Source: Isosphaeraceae bacterium (lineage in GTDB: Bacteria; Planctomycetota; Planctomycetia; Isosphaerales; Isosphaeraceae). Taken from it: a stretch of DNA of 64,000 nt. Position 1 is the stretch's first letter; each line of letters opens with the position of its first letter. The stretch is from contig JANXSY010000173.1 of the NCBI GenBank assembly GCA_025356435.1, forward strand, positions 1 through 64,000. Reading direction: 5' to 3'. The translations under genes and the position numbers were made by a program. Below the pieces are notes generated by a model. It was not told where the DNA came from. It was given only the letters and a program-made list of their open reading frames with translations, and did not search any database. Shown piece after piece: positions 17,714 to 26,617 of the stretch.

Positions 17714-18457
17714 TCACTTCTCGGCAGAAGGCGGCGTGACGAGTTCGTCAAACACCCGATCAAACTGGCGGGTGAAATCGGCCGAGTCGGGGTCGACTGC
17801 GGGAATCCTCGGCAACTCCAGTTCGAGGCGATGAGGGGCCTCGGCGTGGGCCGACTGGACGGGCTGGGGCTCGACCTTTGAGGAGGGGATCGAGTCGTCA
17901 GTCGTGGCCGCAGACATTCCCATCCGCTTGACCTCAGCCACGAAATGTTGCACCGGCTGCGACCCCCAGACCTTGCTCGCCGGGTGATAGTCGCCTTCCC
18001 ACTTCAAGGCGTAAGAGCCGGTCGCCTGCTCTTCAGCCCAGTCGACCCCCTTCACTCGCGGGACGGCGTATTTCTGGAGGCCCGCCGTGAGGAAGGTGAC
18101 GACGAGCGCCCCTTTGATCCCGCCGAGGAGGAAACCGGCGAACTGGTCGGTACGGTTCGGCTCAGCCTCGCCGAACGGGCGTCGACGCTGCATTTTGAGG
18201 AATAGGCTCGCCAGCCCGACCGAGACGACATAGACAACGACCGCCGCCGTCCACCAGAGAATCCGATCAAGCAATTCAGGACGGATTGTCTTGAAGTAAG
18301 TCGCCACATAAGGACGAGCCATGTCGCGAACCGGCGCGGCAACGTAAACGCACCCGACCAGCCCCGCGAGGCGAATCGCCTGAATCAGAAATCCGCGGAG
18401 CCAGCCCCGGACGGCTCCGACCAGGATCACGATCCCGAGAACAATATCCAGACCCAT
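17714..18457 (-). CDS. cvpA: CvpA-family membrane protein
   Basis: 247 residues. The first 170 residues fit CvpA: four membrane helices, starting 'LDIVLGIVILVGAVRGWLRGF', with the family's glycine-rich 'AGFLLGGIKGALVVTFL' helix near residue 110-125. The last 80 residues are a soluble, proline-rich tail not shared with the short enterobacterial protein. CvpA is an inner-membrane protein linked to colicin V production and to bile or envelope stress resistance; its mechanism is unsettled. It lies downstream of the Hsp70/VWA/FHA operon on the same strand, but a 114-base gap with a hairpin separates it, so it may be a separate unit. Confidence 0.78.
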   Translation of the reverse strand: MGLDIVLGIVILVGAVRGWLRGFLIQAIRLAGLVGCVYVAAPVRDMARPYVATYFKTIRPELLDRILWWTAAVVVYVVSVGLASLFLKMQRRRPFGEAEPNRTDQFAGFLLGGIKGALVVTFLTAGLQKYAVPRVKGVDWAEEQATGSYALKWEGDYHPASKVWGSQPVQHFVAEVKRMGMSAATTDDSIPSSKVEPQPVQSAHAEAPHRLELELPRIPAVDPDSADFTRQFDRVFDELVTPPSAEK

Positions 18458-18515
18458 TTGTGAACCCTCTCCACGGTCGAGCCGTCGCGATGCCTATTCA
18501 AGTGTTCGCCCGCCA

Positions 18516-18546
18516 CGGCACGATCTTGGAGACTTTCATCGTGCCG
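18516..18546 (-). terminator. Hairpin after the VWA/FHA/Hsp70 operon
   Basis: A perfect 9-base stem (CGGCACGAT with ATCGTGCCG) and 13-base loop between the stop of the VWA gene and the start of cvpA. On the minus strand no T-run follows, so termination is plausible but unproven. Confidence 0.5.
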
Positions 18547-18571
18547 TATCTTTCTCATCGTCCATTCGATG

Positions 18572-19573
18572 TCAGGAGTTGACGATTTTCCCGCGACGAG
18601 CCCGGAAAGCCGGCAAGAACACCAGACACGCGAGTCCCCCCACGAGGGCCAGGAACAGCCTCGACCATCCCGACGCGGGGACGACCATGCCTCGGATGAA
18701 CACGGCCGACTCGCCAGCCCCCCGGCTCTCGGCGAAAAAGACCTTGATCGGCCTCAACGTCCCGTCCTGCACTGTCCGCTCGGTCCGATAGACGAGGCTA
18801 AATGACGATCCGAGCCGGTCCGCAAGCTCCTGGTAAATCGCCTTGAGCGACGCTGCGTCTCGGGCGAGGTATGACTGCCCCCTGGTCTCGTGGGCCAGGC
18901 GATCGAGCGCCTCGCTGTCGATCGCGTCCCCCTCGCCAAGCCCCAGTGTATGGACCGGCAGGCCGAGCCGTCTCGACGTGGCGACCACGGAGGCGATCGG
19001 CAGCCTGCTGTCGGTGTCCTGGCCGTCCGTCATCGCGAGAACCGCGCGACGGCCCGTCTCCTCTCCAAGCAGTTTCAGCGCGGCATCAACCGCGTCGAAA
19101 TAGCGGGTTGAGCCCGACGGCTCGATCGCCTCGACAGCGCTGAGGACTTGCCGCTTTTCGGTCGTGAACGGGCAGACAAGGTCGATCTTCGAGCTGAACG
19201 CGATCACCGCGACGCGAGATCCCTCCGGCAGACCGGCCAGAAACGTGCCGACCGCTGCCTTGAGGGCGTCGATCTTGTTGTCCTGCTTCATGCTTCCGCT
19301 GCGGTCGAGGACGAGCACAATCGTCATCGGCTTCATGAGCACCGTGACGGGCGAGTCGAAGCTGAGGATCGGCCGTTCTTTGCCGTCCTCTTCGACGCGA
19401 AAGTCTCGGACTTGGGCGTCGCGGATGAACGTGCCGTCGGGGTTGCGTAGTTCAAAATAGACCGTGATCTCGGGGAACCCCGACTCGTCAGGCTGCGTGA
19501 CGACCACCTTCGGAGACGAGTCCGGCGGGGGTGCCTGGGCCAGGAGAAGGCTCGCGACGATCAGCCCGATCAT
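18572..19573 (-). CDS. Secreted or anchored VWA-domain protein
   Basis: 333 residues. A signal peptide or anchor (about 1-13) is followed by a beta-rich part and a von Willebrand A domain (about 83-255) with a complete MIDAS: D90-R-S-G-S94, threonine in 'EPSGSTRYFDA' and aspartate in 'MTDGQDTD'. A C-terminal helix (about 306-325) with a basic tail fits a membrane anchor facing outward. The layout is like that of the BatA/BatB-type and planctomycete VWFA-related proteins. VWA domains bind partner proteins through a metal ion. The ATG overlaps the stop of the FHA-membrane gene by four bases (ATGA), so the two are translationally coupled. The longer frame starting at 19972 lies inside that gene and is not used. 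Confidence 0.82.
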   Translation of the reverse strand: MIGLIVASLLLAQAPPPDSSPKVVVTQPDESGFPEITVYFELRNPDGTFIRDAQVRDFRVEEDGKERPILSFDSPVTVLMKPMTIVLVLDRSGSMKQDNKIDALKAAVGTFLAGLPEGSRVAVIAFSSKIDLVCPFTTEKRQVLSAVEAIEPSGSTRYFDAVDAALKLLGEETGRRAVLAMTDGQDTDSRLPIASVVATSRRLGLPVHTLGLGEGDAIDSEALDRLAHETRGQSYLARDAASLKAIYQELADRLGSSFSLVYRTERTVQDGTLRPIKVFFAESRGAGESAVFIRGMVVPASGWSRLFLALVGGLACLVFLPAFRARRGKIVNS

Positions 19574-20979
19574 TTCTGCGACTCCTTGATCGAACGAACC
19601 GGGACCACGAACCTCGACAAGCCCGCGAGCCCGACCCCCACCGCCGTCCAGAGGACCGAGACTCCGAGAATCGATCCTGCCAGACCGCCGAGCAGCGGCT
19701 CGATAGCCCGACACGTCGCAACGACGATAGCGGCGACTGCGGCTCCCACCACGGATCCCGAGACGAACCCGAACACCCCCTGCCCTCGACCGCCTCGCCT
19801 CGCCGCCATCCATGCTGCGAGCAGTCCGACCGCGACACCAAGGATTATCGACGGCCCAATCAACCCCGGCGTCTCCGCGCCCGAAGCCTGCATTCCATCC
19901 TCGCCCAACGTCCCGCCCGCGAGCCCGACGACGATCCGAAGCAGGAAACCCGCGAGCGCGAACAACAGGCATCGGTGGAGAATCGAGAGCGCCCCGAACC
20001 GGTCGAGCACCCCCGGCCCCGATGGTGTCCCCGCAAGGCTCTGGCCTGTGATCGGCTCGGCGAGTGACTTCGCTTCCAGAAAGAGTTCGACCCTCGCCTC
20101 CCCCCCGTTGCTCTCGACGACGAGGAAGGCCGATAGCGGGCGAGGAAGCGTTTCGGGAATGGTGACTTCGATCGGTAGATCGAACGACTCGATCACCGTC
20201 CGGGACTGGTTCGAGACGGGATCGGTGACTTTGACCCAGGTCGTCGCGGTGGGCTCGATCTTCGCCCTGATCCGGAGCAAGCGGAGGCCGACATTGGCAA
20301 CATGGACCGATCGGGCCGTCGTTCCACCTCCCGGAACGATCCGGATCGCGAGCCGTTTCGGATGGACGTCCAGCTCGGCTTTCGCGGGTAGCGAGGTCGG
20401 AAGCCCGCCCAACCAGGCGTCGAGGCGTTCGTCGGTGGAGGCGTACGATCCGCTTGGTTTGATCAGGTCATTACGATTCAGAGAACGGAGCCAGGTATCG
20501 ATGCGTCCCGATTGCAGTTCGTCGCGGAGGTCGGCCCATTTCTGCGACCCGACCCGGAGGAAGTCGTCCCAAGATCCGCAGCTCGACCCGTTCGCGAACG
20601 TATAGGGGAAAGCCGCGTGCGGGGTCACCGCGACCGGCCTGGATACCTCGCCCTTGACCACCCGGAGTTGGACCGAACCGAGCTGGATCAAGTCGTCGGG
20701 CACGAGTGGTCGGGTCTGGCCGGGCAAGATCCGCTGACGGTTGACGAAGGTGCCGCCGGGGCTATCAAGGTCGCGTAGGGAAAGACCGGAGGCGGTCCGC
20801 TCAACCATCGCCTGCCGCGCGGCCATCCGACGTGGGGATTCACTTTCCTGCGTTCCGAGGTCGATCCCCTTGGACCCATTCAGAGTGTTGCCCAGCACGG
20901 TTTCCGAGCCTTCGATCGCGAACGCGCGACCGATTTCCCGACCCCGGACGACTTCAAGTGACCACCCGTTGAGGCTCAT
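19570..20979 (-). CDS. FHA-domain membrane protein
   Basis: 469 residues. An N-terminal FHA domain (about 5-110) ends with the family's 'DLDSPGGTFVNRQRI...LVPDDLIQLG' half. The central conserved S/R-H phosphothreonine-binding turn is not clear: the stretch 'RRMAARQAMVER' stands in its place. The middle (about 195-315) is beta-rich and Ig-like. The last 140 residues form about four to five membrane helices with glycine-rich packing. FHA domains bind phosphothreonine peptides, so the cytoplasmic N-terminus probably recruits a phosphorylated partner to the membrane. It begins six bases after the TM-FHA gene and is coupled to the VWA gene downstream by ATGA. Confidence 0.8.
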   Translation of the reverse strand: MSLNGWSLEVVRGREIGRAFAIEGSETVLGNTLNGSKGIDLGTQESESPRRMAARQAMVERTASGLSLRDLDSPGGTFVNRQRILPGQTRPLVPDDLIQLGSVQLRVVKGEVSRPVAVTPHAAFPYTFANGSSCGSWDDFLRVGSQKWADLRDELQSGRIDTWLRSLNRNDLIKPSGSYASTDERLDAWLGGLPTSLPAKAELDVHPKRLAIRIVPGGGTTARSVHVANVGLRLLRIRAKIEPTATTWVKVTDPVSNQSRTVIESFDLPIEVTIPETLPRPLSAFLVVESNGGEARVELFLEAKSLAEPITGQSLAGTPSGPGVLDRFGALSILHRCLLFALAGFLLRIVVGLAGGTLGEDGMQASGAETPGLIGPSIILGVAVGLLAAWMAARRGGRGQGVFGFVSGSVVGAAVAAIVVATCRAIEPLLGGLAGSILGVSVLWTAVGVGLAGLSRFVVPVRSIKESQK

Positions 20980-20985
20980 AACGCG

Positions 20986-21849
20986 TTAGCCCCGATTGCG
21001 AAAGATCAGCCGAGTGCCGCCAAGCTCGAACGTGTCGCCATCTTGAAGCGGGCTGGAACCCGCCATCGGCTGACCATTCCGCTTCGTCCGGCCGTCGACG
21101 TCGAGATTCTTCAAGGTGACGCCGCTGGTACTGATCTCGATCTCAGCGTGCGACCGGGCGACGGAAGGGTCGCCGAAGAGGCCGACGGTCGCGTGCTCGT
21201 TCAGGCCGAAGGACGAAACGCCCCGACCGAGCGAGAACGACCGGCCCTCCTGGCGACCGTTAAGCACCTGAACCCAGACCCGCCGCAGGGCCTGCTCGAC
21301 CAGCGCCAGCCCGAGGCCGAGTCCGCCGCCGAGGAAGGCGATGCCGATCCCCTGCCCCAGGTCGTTGCGGTTGCCGAGCATCTGGCGGAGCGCCTCGAAG
21401 AACCAGCCTCCGACGAACCCGCCGAGGCCGCCGCCGATCAGGCCGAAGATCAATTTCTGCCGCGACCTGTAGGCAATCCCCTGGCTGACGCCGATCCCCA
21501 GGCCGAGGATGCTCCAGGAGACCGCACGGCCGATCAGTCCGCCCTGGAATTGCCCGAGCACCCACTCGCCGATGACCAGTCCGACCGCGCCACCCACAGC
21601 CCCCGCCACCGCCCCCCATGTCGAGGCGCGGGCGAGCGTGATCCACGCCCCGTCGCGGAGCGGCCCCGCTGCGTTAAGGGCATAGCCGATCGCGCCCCCG
21701 ATCAAGACACCCGCCAGGGCGTCACGCAGCCAGACCGAAGGGGTGTGGATCAGTTCGACATAAAAGAACAGCCCGAAGACAGCTCCGATCGCCCCCGCGA
21801 GCGAGAGGTCATACGCTTGCCGCGCGTTCGCTCTGAGTGATGAAATCAT
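20986..21849 (-). CDS. Membrane protein with C-terminal FHA domain
   Basis: 287 residues. The first 180 residues are five to six glycine-rich membrane helices. The last 85 form a well-kept FHA domain: '[14 protein letters not shown]' supplies the serine, arginine and histidine of the phosphopeptide site, followed by '[16 protein letters not shown]' and '[16 protein letters not shown]'. It should present a phosphothreonine reader on the cytoplasmic face. Its start codon overlaps the stop of the Hsp70-VWA gene (ATGA at 21846-21849), so production of the two is coupled. With the following gene it forms a pair of membrane FHA proteins with opposite domain order. Confidence 0.83.
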   Translation of the reverse strand: MISSLRANARQAYDLSLAGAIGAVFGLFFYVELIHTPSVWLRDALAGVLIGGAIGYALNAAGPLRDGAWITLARASTWGAVAGAVGGAVGLVIGEWVLGQFQGGLIGRAVSWSILGLGIGVSQGIAYRSRQKLIFGLIGGGLGGFVGGWFFEALRQMLGNRNDLGQGIGIAFLGGGLGLGLALVEQALRRVWVQVLNGRQEGRSFSLGRGVSSFGLNEHATVGLFGDPSVARSHAEIEISTSGVTLKNLDVDGRTKRNGQPMAGSSPLQDGDTFELGGTRLIFRNRG

Positions 21850-23909
21850 GAGACGGTCCTCAAGCCGCGGCCTCCTTCGGCGATCATCCGAGCGATATGG
21901 CCAAACGTCGAGACAAGCTGGCCGTGCGAAGCGAAGATCGACCCCGACTCGGTGCTGGCTAGCCTCCGCAGGTAGTCGCGGTCCGCCGAGCCGATGCCGA
22001 TCGCCACGATGTCGATCCCCTCCGCCTTGGCCCGCGATGCCTCTGCGACGGCCGCCTCTGCGGCGTCGGGGTAGCCATCGGTAAGGATCACGACGTAGCG
22101 CCGTCTGTCGGTCTTGTGCAGGTGGGTCCGAGCGAGCGACACCGCCTCGGCAAGGTTTGTGGTGCCGTCGGCTTCGAGCCGATTGATCGCCGCCTGCACC
22201 TTGCGGGCGTTGTCGGTCGCGTCGGCCTGGAGCGTCACGACATCGGAGAACGAGACCAGGCCGACCTCAGTCCGCGTGAAGTCGCATCGATCGAGGAACG
22301 CGCGGGCCGCTGACTGGGCCTCCATAAGCGGGGCACCGGCCATGCTGGACGAGACGTCGATCAACAGATAAACGCGAGTGAGCGTCGCGTTCTCGGGATC
22401 GCCTCCGGTTTCGGGGGGCTGGCCGAGCCAGGAGAGGTCGTCAGGGACCGGCTCGACCTCCATTGTGAGTCGGTGCCCGGTGTCTCGCTGGACGGCCCTC
22501 ACCTGGACGATCCCGTTGGCGTCGTAGGACATCGATACGTCGACCTTCACGTCTCGATCGGTGACGTGAAAGCCGGTGAAGACGTATTTCCCCAGCACGG
22601 TGCAGTCGATCGGCTGGGGACTCTCGCCCTGCGTCAGATAGACTTCGAGCCGATCATTGGCCCCGCCATGCGTCGCATGGACATACGACTTGGCTTCTTC
22701 GGCAGGAATCGGGGCGTTGCGACGGATCACAACGTCGTTCACATAGCTCTTGCCGTCTGCACTCAGAGCCACGACGCCGAGGCTGTGCGACATGACGTCG
22801 CTCACTCGCCTCATCCCCGCGAGCGAGAACCTGGGCGTGGCGTCGGTCGTCGCGGTCCCCTCCACCATCGACGCCTGGACCGCTGCGCCGAGGGCGACAA
22901 CTTCGTCGACGTTGACGCCCGCGCGGGGGTCTCGACCCGACATCTGCTTGACGAACTGGCGGACCATCGGCATCCGGGTCGAGCCGCCGACCAGAAGAAC
23001 GCCGGAAATCGCGGCCCAATCGTGTCGGGCCTCGGCCAAGGCTTCTTCGGTGAGCCGCAGGGTCCGGTCCATGAGCGGGAAGGTCATCACCTCGAACGCG
23101 TCACGCGTGAGTTCGTAAGTCTTGCGGACCGTACCCAGTTGGAGCGTGATCCGGGCCGACGTCCGGTCCGAAAGCGTCCACTTCGCCCCCTCGGCGAGCA
23201 GCAACACCTCATTGAGTGCCTGCGGGTCGTCGAGCGGGTCGATGCCGGTCTCCGCAGCGAATTTCTCCGCGAGATAGCTGGCAATCCGGTCGTCCCAGTT
23301 CTTGCCGCCGAGGTCGTGATCCCCGGCCGTCGAGAGCACCTCGACCGACTCGGGAGAGATTCGTGCCACGGTCACGTCGAACGTGCCGCCGCCGAGGTCG
23401 TAGATCAGGATCGTCTCGTCCGCGCCCGTCTTCTGAAGCCCATACGCGAGCGCGGCAGCGGTTGGTTCATTGATGATCCGCGCGACGTCGAGCCCCGCGA
23501 GTCGCCCGGCCTCGATCGTGGCCTTGCGCTGAGCATCAGCGAAGTAGGCTGGCACGGTGATGACGGCTCGATCAACAGTCGTCCCAAGATGGGCCTCGGC
23601 GTCGGCTTTCAGCTTGGCGAGCACGCGTGCGGAAAGGGCCGTCGCGTCGTAATCTCGCCCGTGAAACCTCAGCTTGAACTGCGGGCTGCCCATGTGGGGC
23701 TTGAAGAAGCTGGCAATCTCCTCATTGCCGACCCGCGCCCACTCTCGGGCCTCCTGGCCCACGACCGGCGGCTGCACCCCGAAATAGATGACCGAAGGGG
23801 TGAGATGCCCGCCATCTCGATTGGGGATGACCTCGGGCCGGCCGTAGGCATTCCGCGCCGCGACGACGGAGTTGGTAGTCCCCAGATCGATGCCGACGAT
23901 CGCACCCAT
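21846..23909 (-). CDS. Hsp70-VWA fusion protein
   Basis: 687 residues. Residues 1-370 or so are an Hsp70 nucleotide-binding domain: '[13 protein letters not shown]', '[13 protein letters not shown]', '[14 protein letters not shown]' and '[14 protein letters not shown]' are the phosphate, connect and adenosine motifs. A shortened beta-type substrate domain follows (about 385-500). Instead of the alpha-helical lid there is a VWA domain (about 510-680) with a full MIDAS: D518-V-S-S-S, 'DGTTNLAEA' and 'LTDGYPD'. The inter-domain linker lacks the canonical hydrophobic DnaK linker. A Met at 23909 behind GAGGG (nine bases) begins directly at the Hsp70 fold; the frame is open further, to 23960. There is no signal peptide, so it is cytoplasmic. 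It is coupled to the TM-FHA gene. Confidence 0.88.
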   Translation of the reverse strand: MGAIVGIDLGTTNSVVAARNAYGRPEVIPNRDGGHLTPSVIYFGVQPPVVGQEAREWARVGNEEIASFFKPHMGSPQFKLRFHGRDYDATALSARVLAKLKADAEAHLGTTVDRAVITVPAYFADAQRKATIEAGRLAGLDVARIINEPTAAALAYGLQKTGADETILIYDLGGGTFDVTVARISPESVEVLSTAGDHDLGGKNWDDRIASYLAEKFAAETGIDPLDDPQALNEVLLLAEGAKWTLSDRTSARITLQLGTVRKTYELTRDAFEVMTFPLMDRTLRLTEEALAEARHDWAAISGVLLVGGSTRMPMVRQFVKQMSGRDPRAGVNVDEVVALGAAVQASMVEGTATTDATPRFSLAGMRRVSDVMSHSLGVVALSADGKSYVNDVVIRRNAPIPAEEAKSYVHATHGGANDRLEVYLTQGESPQPIDCTVLGKYVFTGFHVTDRDVKVDVSMSYDANGIVQVRAVQRDTGHRLTMEVEPVPDDLSWLGQPPETGGDPENATLTRVYLLIDVSSSMAGAPLMEAQSAARAFLDRCDFTRTEVGLVSFSDVVTLQADATDNARKVQAAINRLEADGTTNLAEAVSLARTHLHKTDRRRYVVILTDGYPDAAEAAVAEASRAKAEGIDIVAIGIGSADRDYLRRLASTESGSIFASHGQLVSTFGHIARMIAEGGRGLRTVS

Positions 23910-24049
23910 CGGTTCAGGCCCTCGATCCGAGCAGGTGAGTTGGTCGAAATGAGACGACACAGACCGCTGCGGTCGGGACGTCTTTGCCGCAGGAGGGACA
24001 TGAGAAGAACATCGACATGAATGAGGAATTCGCTATTCTTGTTAGGAAA

Positions 24050-24715
24050 TCACGCATCGTCGTCTGTTATCGGCTTGACACTCTCTCGAATCCACTCGCG
24101 AACCTTCCCGGCCCACCTTCGCATGCTATTCGTCTCGGTGTCGAGCAAGAGCGAGGGGACTTCGTCGAATGGGACATTCGGGAAGGCACCACTCCCCTCT
24201 GACAGGGAATAGGCCTTGGCATCATCCAGTAAGTAAACCAACAACGATTCGCCGTCGAACCGCCAGACCTCGGGAACCCCGAGGGCGGCATAGATGCCAA
24301 GGCGATCGAGCGAACTGCGGGTGATATCGACCTCGATGGCGAGGTCGGGGGGCGGGTCAAACTCCAGGTTGAAGTCGGCGATACTCCGGATGCCGTCGAT
24401 GTTCGCGAGGTAGAAGCAACCGTCGGGCTCTAGCCCTCGCTCCTCGACCTTGCGACGAAACGTCGTGGAGCCTGCCGGCAGATAATCAATCTCTAGCACC
24501 TCGGCAATGCTCTCGACGAGCTTCTTCAAACGCTCCGCGTAATGTTCATGAATAAAGAGCGGTGACATGAACTCAACGACTCCTCGGTCATACGTGATCC
24601 GCACCCTCGGCATGATCTTCAGAAGGGCCTCATACCCCTCCCAATCCACACCTTGGACCACGAAGCGCAGCTCGCCACGCGCAACGTTCGGTCTGGCCAG
24701 AGATGCCGTCGCCAT
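24050..24715 (-). CDS. Uma2-family (DUF820) protein, endonuclease-like
   Basis: 221 residues of the Uma2 family, a PD-(D/E)xK-nuclease-like fold very abundant in cyanobacteria and planctomycetes. The recognisable core is 'EPDGCFYLAN' and 'PPPDLAIEVDITRSSLDRLGIYAALGVPEVWRFDG'. The first catalytic-site acid and the later D/E pair are present, but the usual lysine after the beta strand is not, as in one large subgroup. Function is unknown; DNA cleavage has not been shown for most members. The gene begins 13 bases after the stop of the Hsp70 gene and is followed by a 140-base gap before the Hsp70-VWA gene, so it is probably co-transcribed with its upstream neighbour. Confidence 0.82.
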   Translation of the reverse strand: MATASLARPNVARGELRFVVQGVDWEGYEALLKIMPRVRITYDRGVVEFMSPLFIHEHYAERLKKLVESIAEVLEIDYLPAGSTTFRRKVEERGLEPDGCFYLANIDGIRSIADFNLEFDPPPDLAIEVDITRSSLDRLGIYAALGVPEVWRFDGESLLVYLLDDAKAYSLSEGSGAFPNVPFDEVPSLLLDTETNSMRRWAGKVREWIRESVKPITDDDA

Positions 24716-24728
24716 GCTCGATCTCCCC

Positions 24729-26399
24729 TCAAGAAACGCTGATGAGCCGGAGCGCCGCCGATCGTTCCTCGACCTGTTCCGGTTTCATCACCGCCTCGGT
24801 CTCGAACTCGACCGCGATCGACGCGCCGCCCGTCAGATCAGTCGCGGTCACGCTCAGACGGCCGTCCTTGCTGATCGCGAACTTGATCCGAATCGGGCTC
24901 CGCGCCGGCAGTGAGGCGGGGAGGTTGAGGGTAGCAATACCGACGTCTTTGCAATCGCCCGGCTCGGTGCTATCTCGCTCTCCAGCCATCACACGAATGT
25001 CGACGCCTTGCTGGTTGGCGAGGTCGGTACCGAAGTCGCTGGTCGTCTCCATCGGCACCTCGCCGTTCCTCGGCAAGAGTGTGACAACAACCTCACGATT
25101 GTTTTCGTCTTTGGCCACCACTCCCAGGCTTTTGCTCAAGACGTTGACGATCTGAGTGCTCACCAGCTCGCGAACCGGCCCTGTCAGGGTATAGCCCAGC
25201 TCTCGTTCGATCTTGTCGAGGGCGATCTCCATGTCTTCTTGCGAGACCGCCGCGAGGTCGATATTGACCGAATCGTCGTCATCCGACAAACCGCTCAGAG
25301 CGAGCCTCTGTCGCACCTCGTCTTCGAGCGATTCCTTGAGTCCGTACAGGGCGGCTCCCTTGGCGACGGCCTCGTCGGGATCGTAGCTCTCGGGCTCTGT
25401 CTCGAATTCGGCAACGAGTCGATTGCGGACCTGCGACATCCGGGTCGCCCCACCGACAAGGATGATCTTGTCAAAGCGGTTATAGCCCTTCACGCGAGCG
25501 TCATTGAGCATCTCGCGGGTGAGTTGAACCGTCCGATCGAGAAGGTGCTTCGTGATCTCCTCGAAATGCCCCTTTTCGAGTTCAACCCGCGCCTGATGAC
25601 CGGCGTGGGTCACGCGGAATGGGGCCTTGTCGCGCTGGGAGAGGGTCTTCTTGCCACGCTCGGCCTGAAGGAAAAGGTCATTGAGCACCTCCGCGTCGTC
25701 GAGCGGGTCGCTGTCGAGCCCGGTCTGCTGCCGGAAGGACTCGGCGAGGGCCATCACGATCGCCTCGTCCCAGAGCGCTCCGCCAAGCCGATGGTCGCCG
25801 CCGGTACAGATGACGCGGATCAGACGGTCCTTGATCTCGATCATCGTCACGTCGAACGTGCCGCCGCCGAGGTCGTAGACCATCACGACCTGATCTTCGC
25901 CATGTTCGAGGCCGTAGGCGACTGCTGCCGCCGTCGGCTCGTTGAGGATGGCGCGGACGTTCAAGCCCGCGAGCCGGCCTGCGTTGGCGGTCGCCTCGCG
26001 CTCGTCGGTCCCGAAATAGGCCGGGCAGGTGATGACCACGTCGGTGATCTTTTCCTCGCCCCCGAGCGCCACCTCGGCGTCTCCCACGACTTTACGCAAG
26101 ATGAACGAGCTGATATCTTCCGGGCTGAAGACTTGCCCTTCGTACTCAAAGACGAACTGGGCATCGCCCATGTGCTGCTTGACCCGCGAGACGACCCGGT
26201 GCGGCTCGACCTTCGCCGCTTCTTTGGCGGTATTGCCGACGATGATGCTCTCGCCGTCGAACAGGACGACCGAGGGGGTGATTCGCTCGCTCTCCTGGTT
26301 CGGCACGACGACCGGCTTGCCGTGCTCATCGACATACGCGATGGCCGAGTAGGTCGTCCCGAGGTCGATCCCATAAACTCGCTTCAGGCCGTCGCTCAC
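24729..26399 (-). CDS. Hsp70-family protein without lid
   Basis: 556 residues. The nucleotide-binding domain is complete, with 'GIDLGTTYSAIAY', 'NEPTAAAVAYGLE', '[14 protein letters not shown]' and 'ILVGGATRMSQVRN'. Between this domain and the beta substrate domain lies an inserted acidic and helical stretch of about 60 residues (about 365-425), and the linker is not the classical hydrophobic one. The beta domain ends near residue 540 and there is no helical lid, so this is not housekeeping DnaK (about 640 residues). Lidless Hsp70s usually work with dedicated partners; here the candidates are the Hsp70-VWA fusion and the FHA proteins. No grpE or dnaJ is nearby. It is the first gene of the minus-strand operon; its promoter must lie in the 218 bases shared with mscL. 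Confidence 0.87.
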   Translation of the reverse strand: MSDGLKRVYGIDLGTTYSAIAYVDEHGKPVVVPNQESERITPSVVLFDGESIIVGNTAKEAAKVEPHRVVSRVKQHMGDAQFVFEYEGQVFSPEDISSFILRKVVGDAEVALGGEEKITDVVITCPAYFGTDEREATANAGRLAGLNVRAILNEPTAAAVAYGLEHGEDQVVMVYDLGGGTFDVTMIEIKDRLIRVICTGGDHRLGGALWDEAIVMALAESFRQQTGLDSDPLDDAEVLNDLFLQAERGKKTLSQRDKAPFRVTHAGHQARVELEKGHFEEITKHLLDRTVQLTREMLNDARVKGYNRFDKIILVGGATRMSQVRNRLVAEFETEPESYDPDEAVAKGAALYGLKESLEDEVRQRLALSGLSDDDDSVNIDLAAVSQEDMEIALDKIERELGYTLTGPVRELVSTQIVNVLSKSLGVVAKDENNREVVVTLLPRNGEVPMETTSDFGTDLANQQGVDIRVMAGERDSTEPGDCKDVGIATLNLPASLPARSPIRIKFAISKDGRLSVTATDLTGGASIAVEFETEAVMKPEQVEERSAALRLISVS

Positions 26400-26617
26400 G
26401 GGTGCGCTCTCCGTTGGGCATAAGTTGAGACCGGGGCCGGCTTATTGTGCCAGGCATTTCGTTCGGGCTCGGCAATTATTATACAGGGCGCGGCACAGGG
26501 AACGCGATCGGGCCTCGATCTTGGATCTACGAACGTCTCATCGGCCCGGACCGATCGGGGACGGACCCCGAGCAATCGACGCGAGGGCGAGGATCATCAA
26601 GGAGCAGAGACTGCGCG

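Noticed and set aside
22473-24020. 515-residue open frame on the plus strand
   Set aside because: It lies opposite the Hsp70-VWA gene, and long antisense frames are normal in such high-GC DNA. Its product has no recognisable family and a shadow-like composition.
24729-26399. Housekeeping dnaK
   Set aside because: Too short, lacks the lid and canonical linker, and has no grpE or dnaJ beside it.
25008-26423. 471-residue open frame on the plus strand
   Set aside because: Antisense to the conserved Hsp70 gene, with no ribosome binding site or family.
26400-26617. CIRCE heat-shock operator before the Hsp70 gene
   Set aside because: No TTAGCACTC/GAGTGCTAA inverted repeat is present; a TATTATA stretch at 26477 has no matching -35 at proper distance.
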